From the NCBI GenBank assembly GCA_903885555.1, contig CAISIV010000297.1:1-41745 (forward strand): a DNA stretch of 41,745 nt, read 5' to 3'. Under the pieces are notes generated by a model that was given only the letters and a program-made list of their open reading frames with translations, made no database searches and was not told the origin of the DNA. The stretch's first letter is position 1; each line of letters begins with the position of its first letter. This DNA is from an uncultured Hyphomicrobiales bacterium. GTDB taxonomy: Bacteria; Pseudomonadota; Alphaproteobacteria; Rhizobiales; Xanthobacteraceae. Below, piece after piece: positions 8,150-16,700 of the stretch. The position numbers were made by a program, and so were the translations under genes.

Positions 8150-9016
8150 ATGCGCAGATTGTTGCTGATCGCCGCCGCCACTTTCGCATTATTCAGTTTC
8201 GCGGCGCCCGCGGCCTTTGCTGTCGACCCCAACAGCGCGGCCTGCAAGGCCGAAATGCGCGCCGCACGGCAGAAAATGGACGACTCGCTCCGGCTGATCT
8301 CCGGCGTCCAGAACGCATCGGCCGCGGAGAAATGCCCGGCCTATTCGCGCAGCCTCGGCATCATCAACGAACTCCGCGAGAACATCGCGCGCTGTGAGCA
8401 GCCCAAGGCGCGCAACGAAGCGGTGCGCGATGTCGATGACGTCCTCGACGCAACGCAAACGGCTTACGAGAAATGGTGCCCGGCGCGTCCCGGCATGGTT
8501 CGTGTCCGCATGACCGAAGTAACGCACATCACACGCGAGAAGATGCCGAAGCCGCTTGCCGCCGTGCACAAGTGCGACGACGGCGCTCCGATGTATTTCA
8601 CCAACGAGCGCTTCGATCTCGGCCGCCTCATCGTGCTCGGCTGCCCGGGCATCCGGAATCCGACGGCGGCTGAAACGGTGGCGCGCAACGCCCGTGCCGA
8701 ATTGCTGCAGAAGGAGCAGGCGCGGCTTTATCTGACGCGCGACAAAGACGGCGACGACCCGCAGCGCCTGACGTTCCCGATCTTCGCGGCGGACGGCAGC
8801 GAGACGACGACCGATATGCTGTTCGCCGACCGCGTCAATATCGGCGACAAGCTCGACCTCATTTCATCGTATTGGGAGCCCGCCAAAGACGGCGTGTGCC
8901 GTGTGCACGCGGTCTGGCGCGTCAAGGATGGCAAGGCCGCTTTGGTGCTGTGGCAGGAGGCGACCGATTGTGCGGGGCGCCCCACCGAATTCAAGACCGT
9001 GCTTGACCGGCGCTGA
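8150..9016 (+). CDS. Secreted protein of unknown function
   Basis: A 288-residue protein starting at 8150, 20 bp after tyrC and in the same direction. Residues 1-24 are a clear signal peptide (MRRLLLIAAATFALF, cleavage after AFA), so the protein acts in the periplasm or outside. The mature chain has scattered cysteines (SAACKAE, EKCPAY, ARCEQP, EKWCPA, HKCDDG, LGCPG, GVCRVH, TDCAGR) that may form disulfides. I recognise no domain. It may share the operon's transcript, but nothing ties it to aromatic amino acid synthesis. The start is supported by the signal peptide and a G-rich stretch. Confidence 0.8.
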   Translation: MRRLLLIAAATFALFSFAAPAAFAVDPNSAACKAEMRAARQKMDDSLRLISGVQNASAAEKCPAYSRSLGIINELRENIARCEQPKARNEAVRDVDDVLDATQTAYEKWCPARPGMVRVRMTEVTHITREKMPKPLAAVHKCDDGAPMYFTNERFDLGRLIVLGCPGIRNPTAAETVARNARAELLQKEQARLYLTRDKDGDDPQRLTFPIFAADGSETTTDMLFADRVNIGDKLDLISSYWEPAKDGVCRVHAVWRVKDGKAALVLWQEATDCAGRPTEFKTVLDRR

Positions 9017-9028
9017 TCGCTTAGCCGT

Positions 9029-10153
9029 CTAGAACATCGCCGGCATTTTGCCGACCGGGATCGGCCCGAGATAAATCGCGCCATCGGTAAACTTCAAAGG
9101 CAGCGTCACCGCGCGCTTGCCTTCGAGCGTGGTTTGCTGTCCGAGCAGATTGATGCCGAGACCGATATTGGCGGCAGCCTGCTGGCGCGCGACACCGCCC
9201 AGGCCCGGCGAGATTCGGTCGAGCGCACCGGCGATCCGGTCCATGCCCGGCGACTGCTGCACCATCTGTTGCGCGCCGATGGCATTGAGGAAAGGCTCGA
9301 GGCCGGCGATCGTCATCTGCAACTGGCCATCGAGGCGGCCATTGGCATTGACCGACACGGTGCCGCTGCCGACCGCGACGCTGTCGCCATGCTGCACGCG
9401 CGCCTGCGTCACTTCGATGCCGCCGCCGGACGCCTGGATCTCGCGAAAGCGCGCTTCCCAGGATTTCGGCGAGAAATCGTTCAGACCGCGCAGCACCGCC
9501 GTGATGTCGGCATCGACCGGCACAGCCGCACCGGGATGCAGCGCTTCCGCCGTCGCGCCGCTCAGCCGCAGCACCGTTTCCACCACCGGATGATCGCGCA
9601 CCGAACCTTCGGCGATGCGGCCGTGGAGTTCGAAGCGCCGTGCGCGCCACAAGGTCTTCTGCGTGCCGCCGGCCATGCTGTCGACCGCCGGCAGATCGAT
9701 CACCAGCGACATGCGCTCGGGCTCGGCCGGTGTGCCACGCAGGCTGGATTGCGCCAGCTTCCAGTTGACGACGATGTCCGGCGCCTGGCCGAGGTTGGCG
9801 ATCGTCAGCGGCCCATGGAATTCACTGATCAGCAGCGTCGGTTCATAGACCTGCGCCGCCACCAGCACGCCACGGCTTTTAATCTCGAGCGGCGGCGTGC
9901 TGCTCTTGAACAGTGCCGAAGCTTCATCGCAATTCAATTCAAACCGGAACGGATAGCCGCCGATGGTCTGGGTGCCGCAGGCATAAAGGCGGCCGGACTG
10001 CGCTTCGCGCGCGCGCCAGCCGTCGATGGTCGCTTCGACCTTGGCCGAGGCATAGAACCAGAACCAGCTCCAGCCGCCGAACAGCGCGGCGACCAGCAGC
10101 AGCAAAAATATGTAGCGCCCGATACCGCGCTTCTCGGCAGTGAGTTGATCCAT
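9029..10153 (-). CDS. DUF2125 domain-containing membrane-anchored protein
   Basis: A 374-residue protein with a signal anchor at about residues 14-33 (IFLLLLVAALFGGWSWFWFY) and a long periplasmic part. The opening of the exported part (SAKVEATIDGWRAREAQSGRLYACGTQTIGGYPFRFELNCDEA) is characteristic of the alphaproteobacterial DUF2125 family: a Trp/Arg-rich helix, then a GGYPFR strand with two nearby cysteines. The remainder alternates short strands, as in lipid-interacting repeat-beta proteins, but no biochemical role is established. It converges with the secreted unknown (12-bp gap) and is divergent from chaC. Confidence 0.82.
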   Translation of the reverse strand: MDQLTAEKRGIGRYIFLLLLVAALFGGWSWFWFYASAKVEATIDGWRAREAQSGRLYACGTQTIGGYPFRFELNCDEASALFKSSTPPLEIKSRGVLVAAQVYEPTLLISEFHGPLTIANLGQAPDIVVNWKLAQSSLRGTPAEPERMSLVIDLPAVDSMAGGTQKTLWRARRFELHGRIAEGSVRDHPVVETVLRLSGATAEALHPGAAVPVDADITAVLRGLNDFSPKSWEARFREIQASGGGIEVTQARVQHGDSVAVGSGTVSVNANGRLDGQLQMTIAGLEPFLNAIGAQQMVQQSPGMDRIAGALDRISPGLGGVARQQAAANIGLGINLLGQQTTLEGKRAVTLPLKFTDGAIYLGPIPVGKMPAMF

Positions 10154-10282
10154 TGTCCGCTTGAAACCTGGATATTACGGCCTTTGTGAGCCGCCCGACT
10201 CAACGTCCCAAAGGCGGACCGGTTGCTTAGCGGCAATCGGCCTGATAGGCGAGCCAAACATGCGGTCAGTTTCTCGGGCACG

Positions 10283-10846
10283 ATGACCACCAAACCGGAA
10301 CAATCCAGCGAGGACTTCTGGGTCTTCGGATACGGATCGCTGATGTGGCGGCCCGGATTCGACTTTCTGGAGCGGCGCAACGCCCGTCTGGTCGGCGCCC
10401 ACCGCGCTTTGTGCGTGCTGTCCTATGTGCACCGCGGCACGCCGGAAAAGCCGGGTCTGGTGCTCGGCCTCGACCGCGGCGGCAATTGCCGGGGCATCGC
10501 TTACCGCGTCGCAAAATCCAAACGGGCCGAGACCATCGACTACCTCCGCGCCCGCGAGCAGGTCACCATGGTCTACCGCGAGGCGTGGCGCCGCGTCTGG
10601 CTCGACGACGACCCGCAGCACAACGTTCAGGCACTGGTCTATATGGTCGACCGCGGCCACCAGCAATATGCCGGCCGCCTCACCCTTGCCGAGCAATTGC
10701 ACTACATTCGCCAGGGCCACGGCCGCTCCGGGCCTTGCCGCGACTACGTGCAGGCCGCGGTGAAAGAACTCGAAACGCTAGGCGTGCGCGACAAAGACAT
10801 GGAAATCCTCGGCGAACGGCTCAAAGGCACGCACGAACAGCAATAG
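10283..10846 (+). CDS. chaC: ChaC-type gamma-glutamylcyclotransferase
   Basis: A 187-residue member of the ChaC family, cytosolic enzymes that cleave glutathione to 5-oxoproline and Cys-Gly. The fold's entry motif is FWVFGYGSLMWRPGF, and the helix containing the catalytic glutamate is YLRAREQVTMVYREAW. Later blocks (QALVYMVDRGHQQYAGRLTLAEQ, GHGRSGPCRDYVQAAVKELETLGVRD) also fit. The ATG at 10283 is preferred to an upstream TTG because ChaC proteins begin shortly before the FGYGSL strand. The 129-bp space shared with the divergent DUF2125 gene should hold both promoters. Confidence 0.9.
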   Translation: MTTKPEQSSEDFWVFGYGSLMWRPGFDFLERRNARLVGAHRALCVLSYVHRGTPEKPGLVLGLDRGGNCRGIAYRVAKSKRAETIDYLRAREQVTMVYREAWRRVWLDDDPQHNVQALVYMVDRGHQQYAGRLTLAEQLHYIRQGHGRSGPCRDYVQAAVKELETLGVRDKDMEILGERLKGTHEQQ

Positions 10847-10921
10847 TTAGTTCGGCTTAACTCGACGCTGCCGGGCGGCCGACTTATCATCGCGGCCATA
10901 CTGATCGACTGGGGGATCGTC

Positions 10922-11506
10922 ATGCGCCAATTTCTGTTCGCCGCAATTGCGATGATGGCATTGAGCGCGCCAGCGCCGTCCTATGCACAAGAGGCCGACC
11001 GCGTGCTGTGCTTCTCGCTCGGCAACGAAAATTACAAGGACAAGGAAAAATTCAAAGCCGGCGAGGACGCCTGCACACGCATGATCAAAGCCGGCACCTT
11101 CCGCGACAAGGCCTTGGCTTCGATCTATCGCGCCCGCGGCAGCTGGCATCAGAAACAGGGCGAACTCGATCTTTCGCTGGCCGACTACGCCGTCGCCATC
11201 AAGATGGAACCGAAAAACGTCGAGAGCTTCGACTATCGCGCCGACGTCTATCAGCAGAAGGGCGACTATGACCGCGCGTTGTCGGACTACGACCGCGCAT
11301 CCAAACTCGATCCGACCTATACGGCCGCGCATTACAGCCACGGCATGATCTTCGAAAAGAAAAAGGACTTCGACAAGGCACGCACCGAATACAAGATCAC
11401 CATCGGGCTGCCGACCAAGGACCGCATCGCGCAATGGGCGCAGGACAACGCCCGCGCGCGGCTCAAGGCGCTGGATGAGGCAGACAAGGAAGAGACGAAG
11501 AAGTAG
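10922..11506 (+). CDS. Secreted tetratricopeptide repeat protein
   Basis: A 194-residue protein with a signal peptide (residues 1-22, ending SYAQ) and about three TPR units between residues 60 and 165, recognisable from KALASIYRARGSWHQKQGELDLSLADYAVAIKMEP, then FDYRADVYQQKGDYDRALSDYDRASKLDP, then AAHYSHGMIFEKKKDFDKARTEYKIT. The tail is Lys/Glu-rich. TPRs are protein-binding scaffolds; no partner is evident. GGGGGAT precedes the ATG. It is followed after 45 bp by a Tat-exported amidohydrolase, so both products could meet in the periplasm. Confidence 0.85.
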   Translation: MRQFLFAAIAMMALSAPAPSYAQEADRVLCFSLGNENYKDKEKFKAGEDACTRMIKAGTFRDKALASIYRARGSWHQKQGELDLSLADYAVAIKMEPKNVESFDYRADVYQQKGDYDRALSDYDRASKLDPTYTAAHYSHGMIFEKKKDFDKARTEYKITIGLPTKDRIAQWAQDNARARLKALDEADKEETKK

Positions 11507-11551
11507 TCTGGCCGCACTCGTCGATAACAAAAAAACCCCGGGGGCGATCGA

Positions 11552-12391
11552 ATGTCTTTGAGCCGTCGCAGTTTCCTATCCGGCAGCGCCGCCGTTGCGC
11601 TGACTGCGGCAACCAGCCACGCCCAGCAGCGCCGGCTGTTTGACAGCCACTGCCATATCATTGACCACCGCTTCCCGATCGTGGCGAACCAGGGCTACAC
11701 GCCGCCGAACTTTCCACTCGAAGACTATCTCGCGCAGACCAAGCCTCTGGGTGTCGTCGCCGGCGCCGTGGTGTCAGGCTCGTTCCAGGCCAACGACCAG
11801 ACCTACCTGAAAGATATTCTACCGCGGCTTGGTCCCGCCTGGGCCGGCGTCACGCAAATCCCGAACGACTATCCGGACGCCGAAATAGTCATGCTCGGCA
11901 AGCTCGGCGTGCGCGCCGTGCGCTTCAACGTGTTCCGCGGCCGTATCGACAGCGTCGACGACATCGTCGCGCTGGCGACGCGCTGCCACGCGGTCGCCGG
12001 CTGGCATTCGGAAATCTACGCGGATGCCGCCGCGCTCGGGCCGCACGCCGCCAAACTGTCGAAGCTGCCGCAGCTCTGCATCGACCATCTCGGCATGACG
12101 CAAGCCGGCGTCCCGGTGCTGCTCGATCTTGTCGCCGCCGGATGCAAGGTGAAGGCCACCGGCTTTGGCCGCGTGAAGCTGGACGTCGCCAAGACGCTGG
12201 AACAGGTCGCGGCAAAAAATCCGAATGCGCTGGTATTCGGCACCGACATTCCCTCGACGCGCGCCGAGCGGCCCTTCATGGCGTCCGACATCGATCTGAT
12301 CGAGAAAGTGCTCGGACCCCAGCTCGCCAGCAAAGCCTTCTGGGACAACCCGCTCGCGCTCTACAAGGTGAAGCAGACGGCGATGCGGTAA
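11552..12391 (+). CDS. Tat-exported amidohydrolase family protein
   Basis: A 279-residue metal-dependent hydrolase of the amidohydrolase 2 (TIM-barrel) type, related to 2-pyrone-4,6-dicarboxylate lactonase. The N-terminus has a twin-arginine signal (SRRSFLSGSAAVALTAA, cleavage near SHAQ), so it should be exported folded. Metal-site residues are His-x-His in DSHCHIIDH, a His in GWHSEIY, CIDHLGM, and a late Asp in VFGTDIPSTRA. Lactone or amide hydrolysis of a small carboxylate is plausible but the substrate is unknown. It converges on plsC. Confidence 0.85.
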   Translation: MSLSRRSFLSGSAAVALTAATSHAQQRRLFDSHCHIIDHRFPIVANQGYTPPNFPLEDYLAQTKPLGVVAGAVVSGSFQANDQTYLKDILPRLGPAWAGVTQIPNDYPDAEIVMLGKLGVRAVRFNVFRGRIDSVDDIVALATRCHAVAGWHSEIYADAAALGPHAAKLSKLPQLCIDHLGMTQAGVPVLLDLVAAGCKVKATGFGRVKLDVAKTLEQVAAKNPNALVFGTDIPSTRAERPFMASDIDLIEKVLGPQLASKAFWDNPLALYKVKQTAMR

Positions 12392-12426
12392 CTGTCCGAG
12401 GCCGAAAATAGCCGCGCGGATGCGGA

Positions 12427-13158
12427 CTAGCGCGAAATGCTCGCCTGCGACTCAGCAATCAGCCTCGCCGTCGCAGGCTCGATGGCGTCCTGAAGACGTT
12501 TGAAAAATACTTCCTTGTCCAGACCCGGCATGATCGGATCGAGCACTTCGACCAGCACCGTTCCCGGATGCCGCAGAATCGTTCGGCGCGGCCAGAACAG
12601 CCCCGAGTTCAGGGCGATCGGCACGCAGGGCACGCCTTCAGCGGCATAAAGATGGGCGACGCCGTATTTGTAGCGCGGCTCGGCGCCGGCCGGACGCCGC
12701 GTTCCCTCCGGGAAAATGATGAGCTGGCGGCCGCGGCCGATCTCGATGCGCGCGCGCTCGGTCATATCGATGAGTGCGTGCGAACCAGCACTGCGGTCGA
12801 CCGGCACCATGCGGCCCTTGGCCATCAGCCAGCCAAAGAACGGGATCCACATCAGTTCGCGTTTGACGATGTACAGCGGTTCGTCGAACAGCGTCACCAG
12901 GACGAAGGTTTCCCAAGCCGACTGATGCTTGGCGGCGACGATAAGTCCACCTTTCGGAATCTTTTCGGCGCCGCGGATCTCGACCTTGATGCCGACTGTC
13001 CAGCGCAGCAGCACGAGATTGACGCGCCCCCAGGCCTTCGCCACTTCGACGATGCCCCAATAGGGCATCAAGAAGGTCGGTATGCCGACGAGCAGCCAGA
13101 ATATCGTGTTGACGTAGAACAACACATTGAAGGCGATGGAGCGGACGAGGATCAGCAC
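12427..13158 (-). CDS. plsC: 1-acyl-sn-glycerol-3-phosphate acyltransferase (PlsC-like)
   Basis: A 243-residue lysophospholipid acyltransferase of the PlsC family, which makes phosphatidic acid at the inner membrane. Residues 5-33 are hydrophobic and probably a membrane segment. The active-site block is AAKHQSAWETF, so the usual H-x4-D is H78-x4-E83. The EGTRR block (151-155, FPEGTRRPAG), KRELMWIPFFGW and VPIALNSGLFW are as expected. The GTG at 13158 follows AAGGA by a good spacing. It is the last gene of ftsE-ftsX-ydcF-plsC, 9 bp after ydcF. The Glu for Asp is conservative; the enzyme could still be active, or be a related acyltransferase. Confidence 0.87.
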   Translation of the reverse strand: MLILVRSIAFNVLFYVNTIFWLLVGIPTFLMPYWGIVEVAKAWGRVNLVLLRWTVGIKVEIRGAEKIPKGGLIVAAKHQSAWETFVLVTLFDEPLYIVKRELMWIPFFGWLMAKGRMVPVDRSAGSHALIDMTERARIEIGRGRQLIIFPEGTRRPAGAEPRYKYGVAHLYAAEGVPCVPIALNSGLFWPRRTILRHPGTVLVEVLDPIMPGLDKEVFFKRLQDAIEPATARLIAESQASISR

Positions 13159-13167
13159 GGCGGTCCT

Positions 13168-13779
13168 TTACGCGGCGGAATCGGGATCGAGGCCCATGCG
13201 GCCGAGTGCGAACAGATACTTCAGATATTCGGCAAACAGAAAACGCGTGGTGTCGAGGCTTTGCCACCACGGTTCGCTCTTCACCTTTTCCGACATCACC
13301 GGATAGGCGATCAGCGCGGTATCGGGCAGTTGATGCGCGACTTCCGCCATGGCGCGCGGCATATGCCAGTTCGACGTCACGATGATCAGCGAGTTGAAAT
13401 TATGCTCGCGTGCCCAGCGCCGGGTCTCGAGCGCATTGCCGAAGGTATTGAGCGCGGATTTGTCGAGATCGATGCAGCAGGTGAAATATTTGGAATAGAG
13501 CGGCGTCAGCCGGGCGATTTCGGACGCGCTGGTGGCGCGGTGCACGCCGGTGATCAACAGTCGCTTGCCGCGTTCCGCCGCCAGCAGTTCGATGGCGTCG
13601 GGGATCCGCGAGGCGGCGCCGGTCAGCACGACAATGCCGTCGGCCTTGCCCGCAAGCTGAGTGTCGTCGGTCTGGATGTTGATGGCGAACCACAAAAAGC
13701 CGAACGCCAGCAGGATGGCCGCGACCATGCTGGCCGTCATGGTCAAAAAACCGATCCAGCGGGCAAATCCGGCAAGCAT
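13168..13779 (-). CDS. YdcF family (DUF218) membrane-anchored protein
   Basis: A 203-residue protein with an N-terminal membrane helix (about residues 7-33) and a DUF218/YdcF domain. Family signatures are DGIVVLTGAASRIPDAIELLAAERGKRLLITGVH, NTFGNALETRRWAREHNFNSLIIVTSNWHMPRAMAEV and a late VKSEPWW. Related proteins (SanA, ElyC) affect envelope permeability and peptidoglycan or lipid-carrier homeostasis; the reaction is not established. The start at 13779 lies 2 bp past the ftsX stop and its GGAGG site is inside ftsX; a longer open frame running into ftsX is a shadow. The setting with ftsEX and plsC suits an envelope role. Confidence 0.87.
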   Translation of the reverse strand: MLAGFARWIGFLTMTASMVAAILLAFGFLWFAINIQTDDTQLAGKADGIVVLTGAASRIPDAIELLAAERGKRLLITGVHRATSASEIARLTPLYSKYFTCCIDLDKSALNTFGNALETRRWAREHNFNSLIIVTSNWHMPRAMAEVAHQLPDTALIAYPVMSEKVKSEPWWQSLDTTRFLFAEYLKYLFALGRMGLDPDSAA

Positions 13780-13781
13780 TA

Positions 13782-14750
13782 TCAGTCCATTGCCTCCAGG
13801 GTCCGGTTCACCGTCTGCCGTGAAGTCCAGGCGGTCACCACCGCGATCAGTACTACTTGGCAGACGACGGCGATATAGCCGGTCATCCCAATGGAAAACG
13901 ACCCGAACATGGCGGCAGTTTGATCGCCGCTCGCGGTACCGCTGAACCAGCGGCTCAGCAACCCGGCCAGCGCGAACAGCAGGACCGCCCCGCCGCCGCC
14001 GATCGCTCCGCCCTGCAGGCCGAGCAGCAGGAAATGCCGCTGGAAATGGCCGGCGATGAAGCCGTTCTTGGCGCCGACAAAATGCAGCACCTCGATGACG
14101 ATCTTGTTGGTCGCCATCGCACCTCGGGTCGCGAATGTGACGGAGAGCACGGTCGCCGCGATCATCAGGATCAGAATGCCGATGCCGGCGGCGATCGCCG
14201 TCGCGGTCATGGCGCGCATACGCTCGATCCAGCCGCGGTGATCGTCGAGCGTGGCGCCCGGCGCCTGCTCGGCCAGCAACTTGCGCAACTGCGGCAGATC
14301 GGGCGCGGGGTTGGAGGACATCTTCAGCACGATCAGGCGCGGCACCGGCAGCGTGTCGAGCGAGAGCCCGCTGCCGAGCCACGGCTCCAGCAGCTTGGCG
14401 GATTCTTCCTTGGTATAGGCGCGCACTTCGCTGATGCCGCGGAACGGCCGGGCCACCGCGGTCGCCTTGGTGACGATGTCGTCGACGTTACGATTAGGCG
14501 CAGGGATAACCTGGATGGTGATTTCGCGCGAGACATCCGCCTGCCATTCGCTGGCCGCGCCACTCACTAAAATCACCGCGCCGGTGGTCAGCGAAGCGAG
14601 GAACGTCATGATGGCGACGACCGCCACCAGCGCGCGGCCGGAAATCGAATTGCGCGGCACTAACGGCGTGTCGAAACGCGGCAGCGGCAGACCGGGCGAG
14701 CGCGGCGGCTGCACCGGCGGCATCATGTCGTCTGCGTCGTGATTAGTCAT
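13782..14750 (-). CDS. ftsX: Cell division protein FtsX (ABC permease)
   Basis: A 322-residue inner-membrane protein. Residues 1-35 are cytoplasmic and Pro-rich; TM1 is near 40-65 (ALVAVVAIMTFLASLTTGAVILV), followed by a periplasmic domain (about 70-185, including EITIQVIPAPNRNVDDIV and LIVLKMSSNPAPDL) and three more TM segments (about 200-222, 248-275, 295-318). That four-helix layout is typical of FtsX. FtsEX couples ATP hydrolysis to activation of peptidoglycan hydrolases at the septum. The ATG at 14750 overlaps the ftsE stop by 8 bp; an extension to 14792 would run further into ftsE. Confidence 0.93.
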   Translation of the reverse strand: MTNHDADDMMPPVQPPRSPGLPLPRFDTPLVPRNSISGRALVAVVAIMTFLASLTTGAVILVSGAASEWQADVSREITIQVIPAPNRNVDDIVTKATAVARPFRGISEVRAYTKEESAKLLEPWLGSGLSLDTLPVPRLIVLKMSSNPAPDLPQLRKLLAEQAPGATLDDHRGWIERMRAMTATAIAAGIGILILMIAATVLSVTFATRGAMATNKIVIEVLHFVGAKNGFIAGHFQRHFLLLGLQGGAIGGGGAVLLFALAGLLSRWFSGTASGDQTAAMFGSFSIGMTGYIAVVCQVVLIAVVTAWTSRQTVNRTLEAMD

Positions 14751-15402
14751 AGATGTGCAACCGGCCGTCGTGCAGCACCAGACGGCGCGCATCGTACTGG
14801 TCCATCAAGGCAATGTCGTGGGTGGCGATGACGACCGACGTGCCCGACTTGTTGAGTTCGATGAACAGGCGCAGCAAACGCTGCGCCAAAGTCGGATCGA
14901 CGTTGCCGGTCGGCTCATCGGCCAGCAGCAATTGCGGCCGCGCGATCACGGCACGGGCGATCGCCGCGCGCTGCTTCTCGCCGCCCGACAGCACCGGCGG
15001 CAGCGCCCACATCCGCTCGCCGAGGTCGACCCACTTGAGCAGCTCGATCACCTCGTCGCGATAGCTTTCCTCCGGCCGGCCCATCACGCGCAGCGGCAAC
15101 GCGACGTTTTCGTAGAGGCTCATGTGGTCGAGCAGGCGGAAATCCTGGAACACGATGCCGATGCGGCGGCGCAAGGTCGCCACCGCGTCGCGCGACAGAG
15201 TCGCGACGTCATGGCCGAATTGGGTGATCAGGCCGCGGGTTGGTTTCAATGACAGAAACAAAAGTCGCAGCAGCGAGGTCTTGCCGGCGCCGGACGGGCC
15301 GGTCAAAAACTGGAATGAATGCGGCTCGATACGGAACGTGAGGTCGCGCAGGACCTCCGGGCCGATACCGTAACGAAGACCTACGTTCTCGAACCGAACC
15401 AC
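14743..15402 (-). CDS. ftsE: Cell division ATP-binding protein FtsE
   Basis: A 219-residue ABC ATPase, the usual FtsE length. Walker A is GPSGAGKT (35-42), the Q-loop lies in IGIVFQDFRLL, the signature is LSGGEKQR, Walker B is LLLADEPTG, and the switch His is in VIATHD. The frame is open to 15495, but the GTG at 15402 follows GGAGG and gives the family N-terminus (V-V-R-F-E-N-V-G-L-R-Y). The final YDARRLVLHDGRLHIYD is also family-like. First gene of the ftsE-ftsX-ydcF-plsC operon; its leader contains a strong palindrome at 15463-15486. Confidence 0.94.
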   Translation of the reverse strand: MVRFENVGLRYGIGPEVLRDLTFRIEPHSFQFLTGPSGAGKTSLLRLLFLSLKPTRGLITQFGHDVATLSRDAVATLRRRIGIVFQDFRLLDHMSLYENVALPLRVMGRPEESYRDEVIELLKWVDLGERMWALPPVLSGGEKQRAAIARAVIARPQLLLADEPTGNVDPTLAQRLLRLFIELNKSGTSVVIATHDIALMDQYDARRLVLHDGRLHIYD

Positions 15403-15462
15403 GCCGCCTCCGATTAATCCCCGCCGCAAAGGCCGAATTGGGGGATTCCCCAGCCCACAAGA

Positions 15463-15486
15463 CCCCGAAGTAGCGCTATTTCGGGG
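15463..15486. promoter_or_regulatory. Near-perfect palindrome between ftsE and zinc-ribbon gene
   Basis: CCCCGAAGTAG-CG-CTATTTCGGGG is a 24-bp palindrome with one mismatched pair of positions (22 of 24 symmetric). It lies 61 bp upstream of the ftsE start in the 269-bp divergent region. Neither strand has a T run after it, so a terminator is unlikely; a protein-binding site or a structured 5' leader of ftsE is more plausible. The rest of the region holds only TTAAC half-sites (15572, 15604) and no further gene. Confidence 0.45.
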
Positions 15487-15671
15487 CCCTCGCACGTCAT
15501 TAGCGGTGCTTTTACAAGAATATCACACCACTGCCAGCGCCGGGACGGCCCGAAAACCCGCCGTTTCCGCCTTTAACAAAGCGCTCCCATGGTTTCCGGT
15601 CCATTAACGGGTCGGGTGGTAGAACATAGGTCATCGTCTTGGTCCGCCGCGTAATTGGTCCTCTACCCGCT

Positions 15672-16616
15672 ATGCTGATCGTCTGTCCGAACTGCGCCAC
15701 CTCGTACCTGATCGACCCGACCTCGGTCGGTTCGGCCGGCCGTACAGTGAGCTGTGCGCGGTGCAAAACCACCTGGTTTGCCGCGGCGCAAAAGTCGAGC
15801 AACGACGTATCGGCCTTCGTCGATGGCGTGATCGCCGAAGCCGAAGCACAGGCTAACGGCCAACCCCCGTCGCAACCAGATTACCCGGCCCCACCCGGCG
15901 ACGCGCCCGCCGCATCGGACGACTTCGGCCACGAGCCGTCCGGACCTTTGCCGCCATTGCCGGAGGCCGCCTCGTCCCAAACCGGGTCCACGGTTCACAA
16001 CAACGACCTGACGCCGTTCGACGACCAAGTGCCGGCGCCGCTGACCATCACCGACGCGCCGTCGCTGGTGCCGCCGATCGACCACGCAGCGTTGCCCGAA
16101 CCCGATGGCGAAGATTCCGCGACCGTTATCGCCCGCCGCGATCGGCTCAGGGCGCGCCGTCAGAGCAAGCGCCGTTCGTCGCGCTGGACCGCGATCATTC
16201 TCTTGCTGTTTGCCTTCAATGTCGCGCTGGTCGGCGCCCGCAGCGAGGTGGTGCGCTATCTGCCGCAGACCGCATCGCTGTTCGCCGCGATAGGCCTGCC
16301 GGTCAATCTGCGCAATCTGAAATTCGATAACGTCCGCATCACCAAGGAAAACGCCGACGGCGTCAACACGCTCGTCGTCGAAGGCGTCATCGTGAGCACA
16401 TCCGGCAAGGCTGCCGAAGTGCCGCGCTTGCGCTTTGCCGCCCGCAACGCTTCGGGACAGGAAGTTTACACGTGGACGGCGCTGCCGGGCCGCAGCGTTC
16501 TCGGACCCGATGAGACTTTGCCATTCAGCAGCCGCCTTGTGTCGCCGCCGGCGGATGCTGTCGACGTCATGGTGCGCTTTTTCAGCGCCCAGGATGCCGG
16601 CGCCGGATCGAAATAG
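15672..16616 (+). CDS. MJ0042-type zinc-ribbon protein with DUF3426-like C-terminus
   Basis: A 314-residue protein. The N-terminal 40 residues are an MJ0042 zinc ribbon: CPNC at 5-8 and CARC about 24 residues later (MLIVCPNCATSYLIDP and TVSCARCKTTWF). A Pro/Ala/Asp-rich linker (55-160) leads to a basic stretch (RARRQSKRRSSR), one TM helix (about 180-200, WTAIILLLFAFNVALVGA) and an exported DUF3426-like beta domain (LVVEGVIVSTSGKAAEVPRLRFAARNASGQEVYTWT). A cytoplasmic zinc ribbon joined to a periplasmic domain suggests a membrane sensor or scaffold; function unknown. The ATG at 15672 is chosen because zinc ribbons of this kind start at M-x-I-x-CPNC. Confidence 0.85.
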   Translation: MLIVCPNCATSYLIDPTSVGSAGRTVSCARCKTTWFAAAQKSSNDVSAFVDGVIAEAEAQANGQPPSQPDYPAPPGDAPAASDDFGHEPSGPLPPLPEAASSQTGSTVHNNDLTPFDDQVPAPLTITDAPSLVPPIDHAALPEPDGEDSATVIARRDRLRARRQSKRRSSRWTAIILLLFAFNVALVGARSEVVRYLPQTASLFAAIGLPVNLRNLKFDNVRITKENADGVNTLVVEGVIVSTSGKAAEVPRLRFAARNASGQEVYTWTALPGRSVLGPDETLPFSSRLVSPPADAVDVMVRFFSAQDAGAGSK

Positions 16617-16700
16617 ACCGGCGCATCAACTGGACGCGATCTTGTCGTCCGCACTCTGAAACAATCCGAAAAGCAGAAACCGGATTTGTAGAAGCCGGGT

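Noticed and set aside
12568-13878. 436-codon plus-strand frame
   Set aside because: Antisense to plsC and the YdcF gene, both recognised by family motifs.
13780-14382. Long upstream extension of the YdcF gene into ftsX
   Set aside because: The start at 13779 follows a GGAGG site and gives the expected membrane anchor; the extension reads ftsX out of frame.
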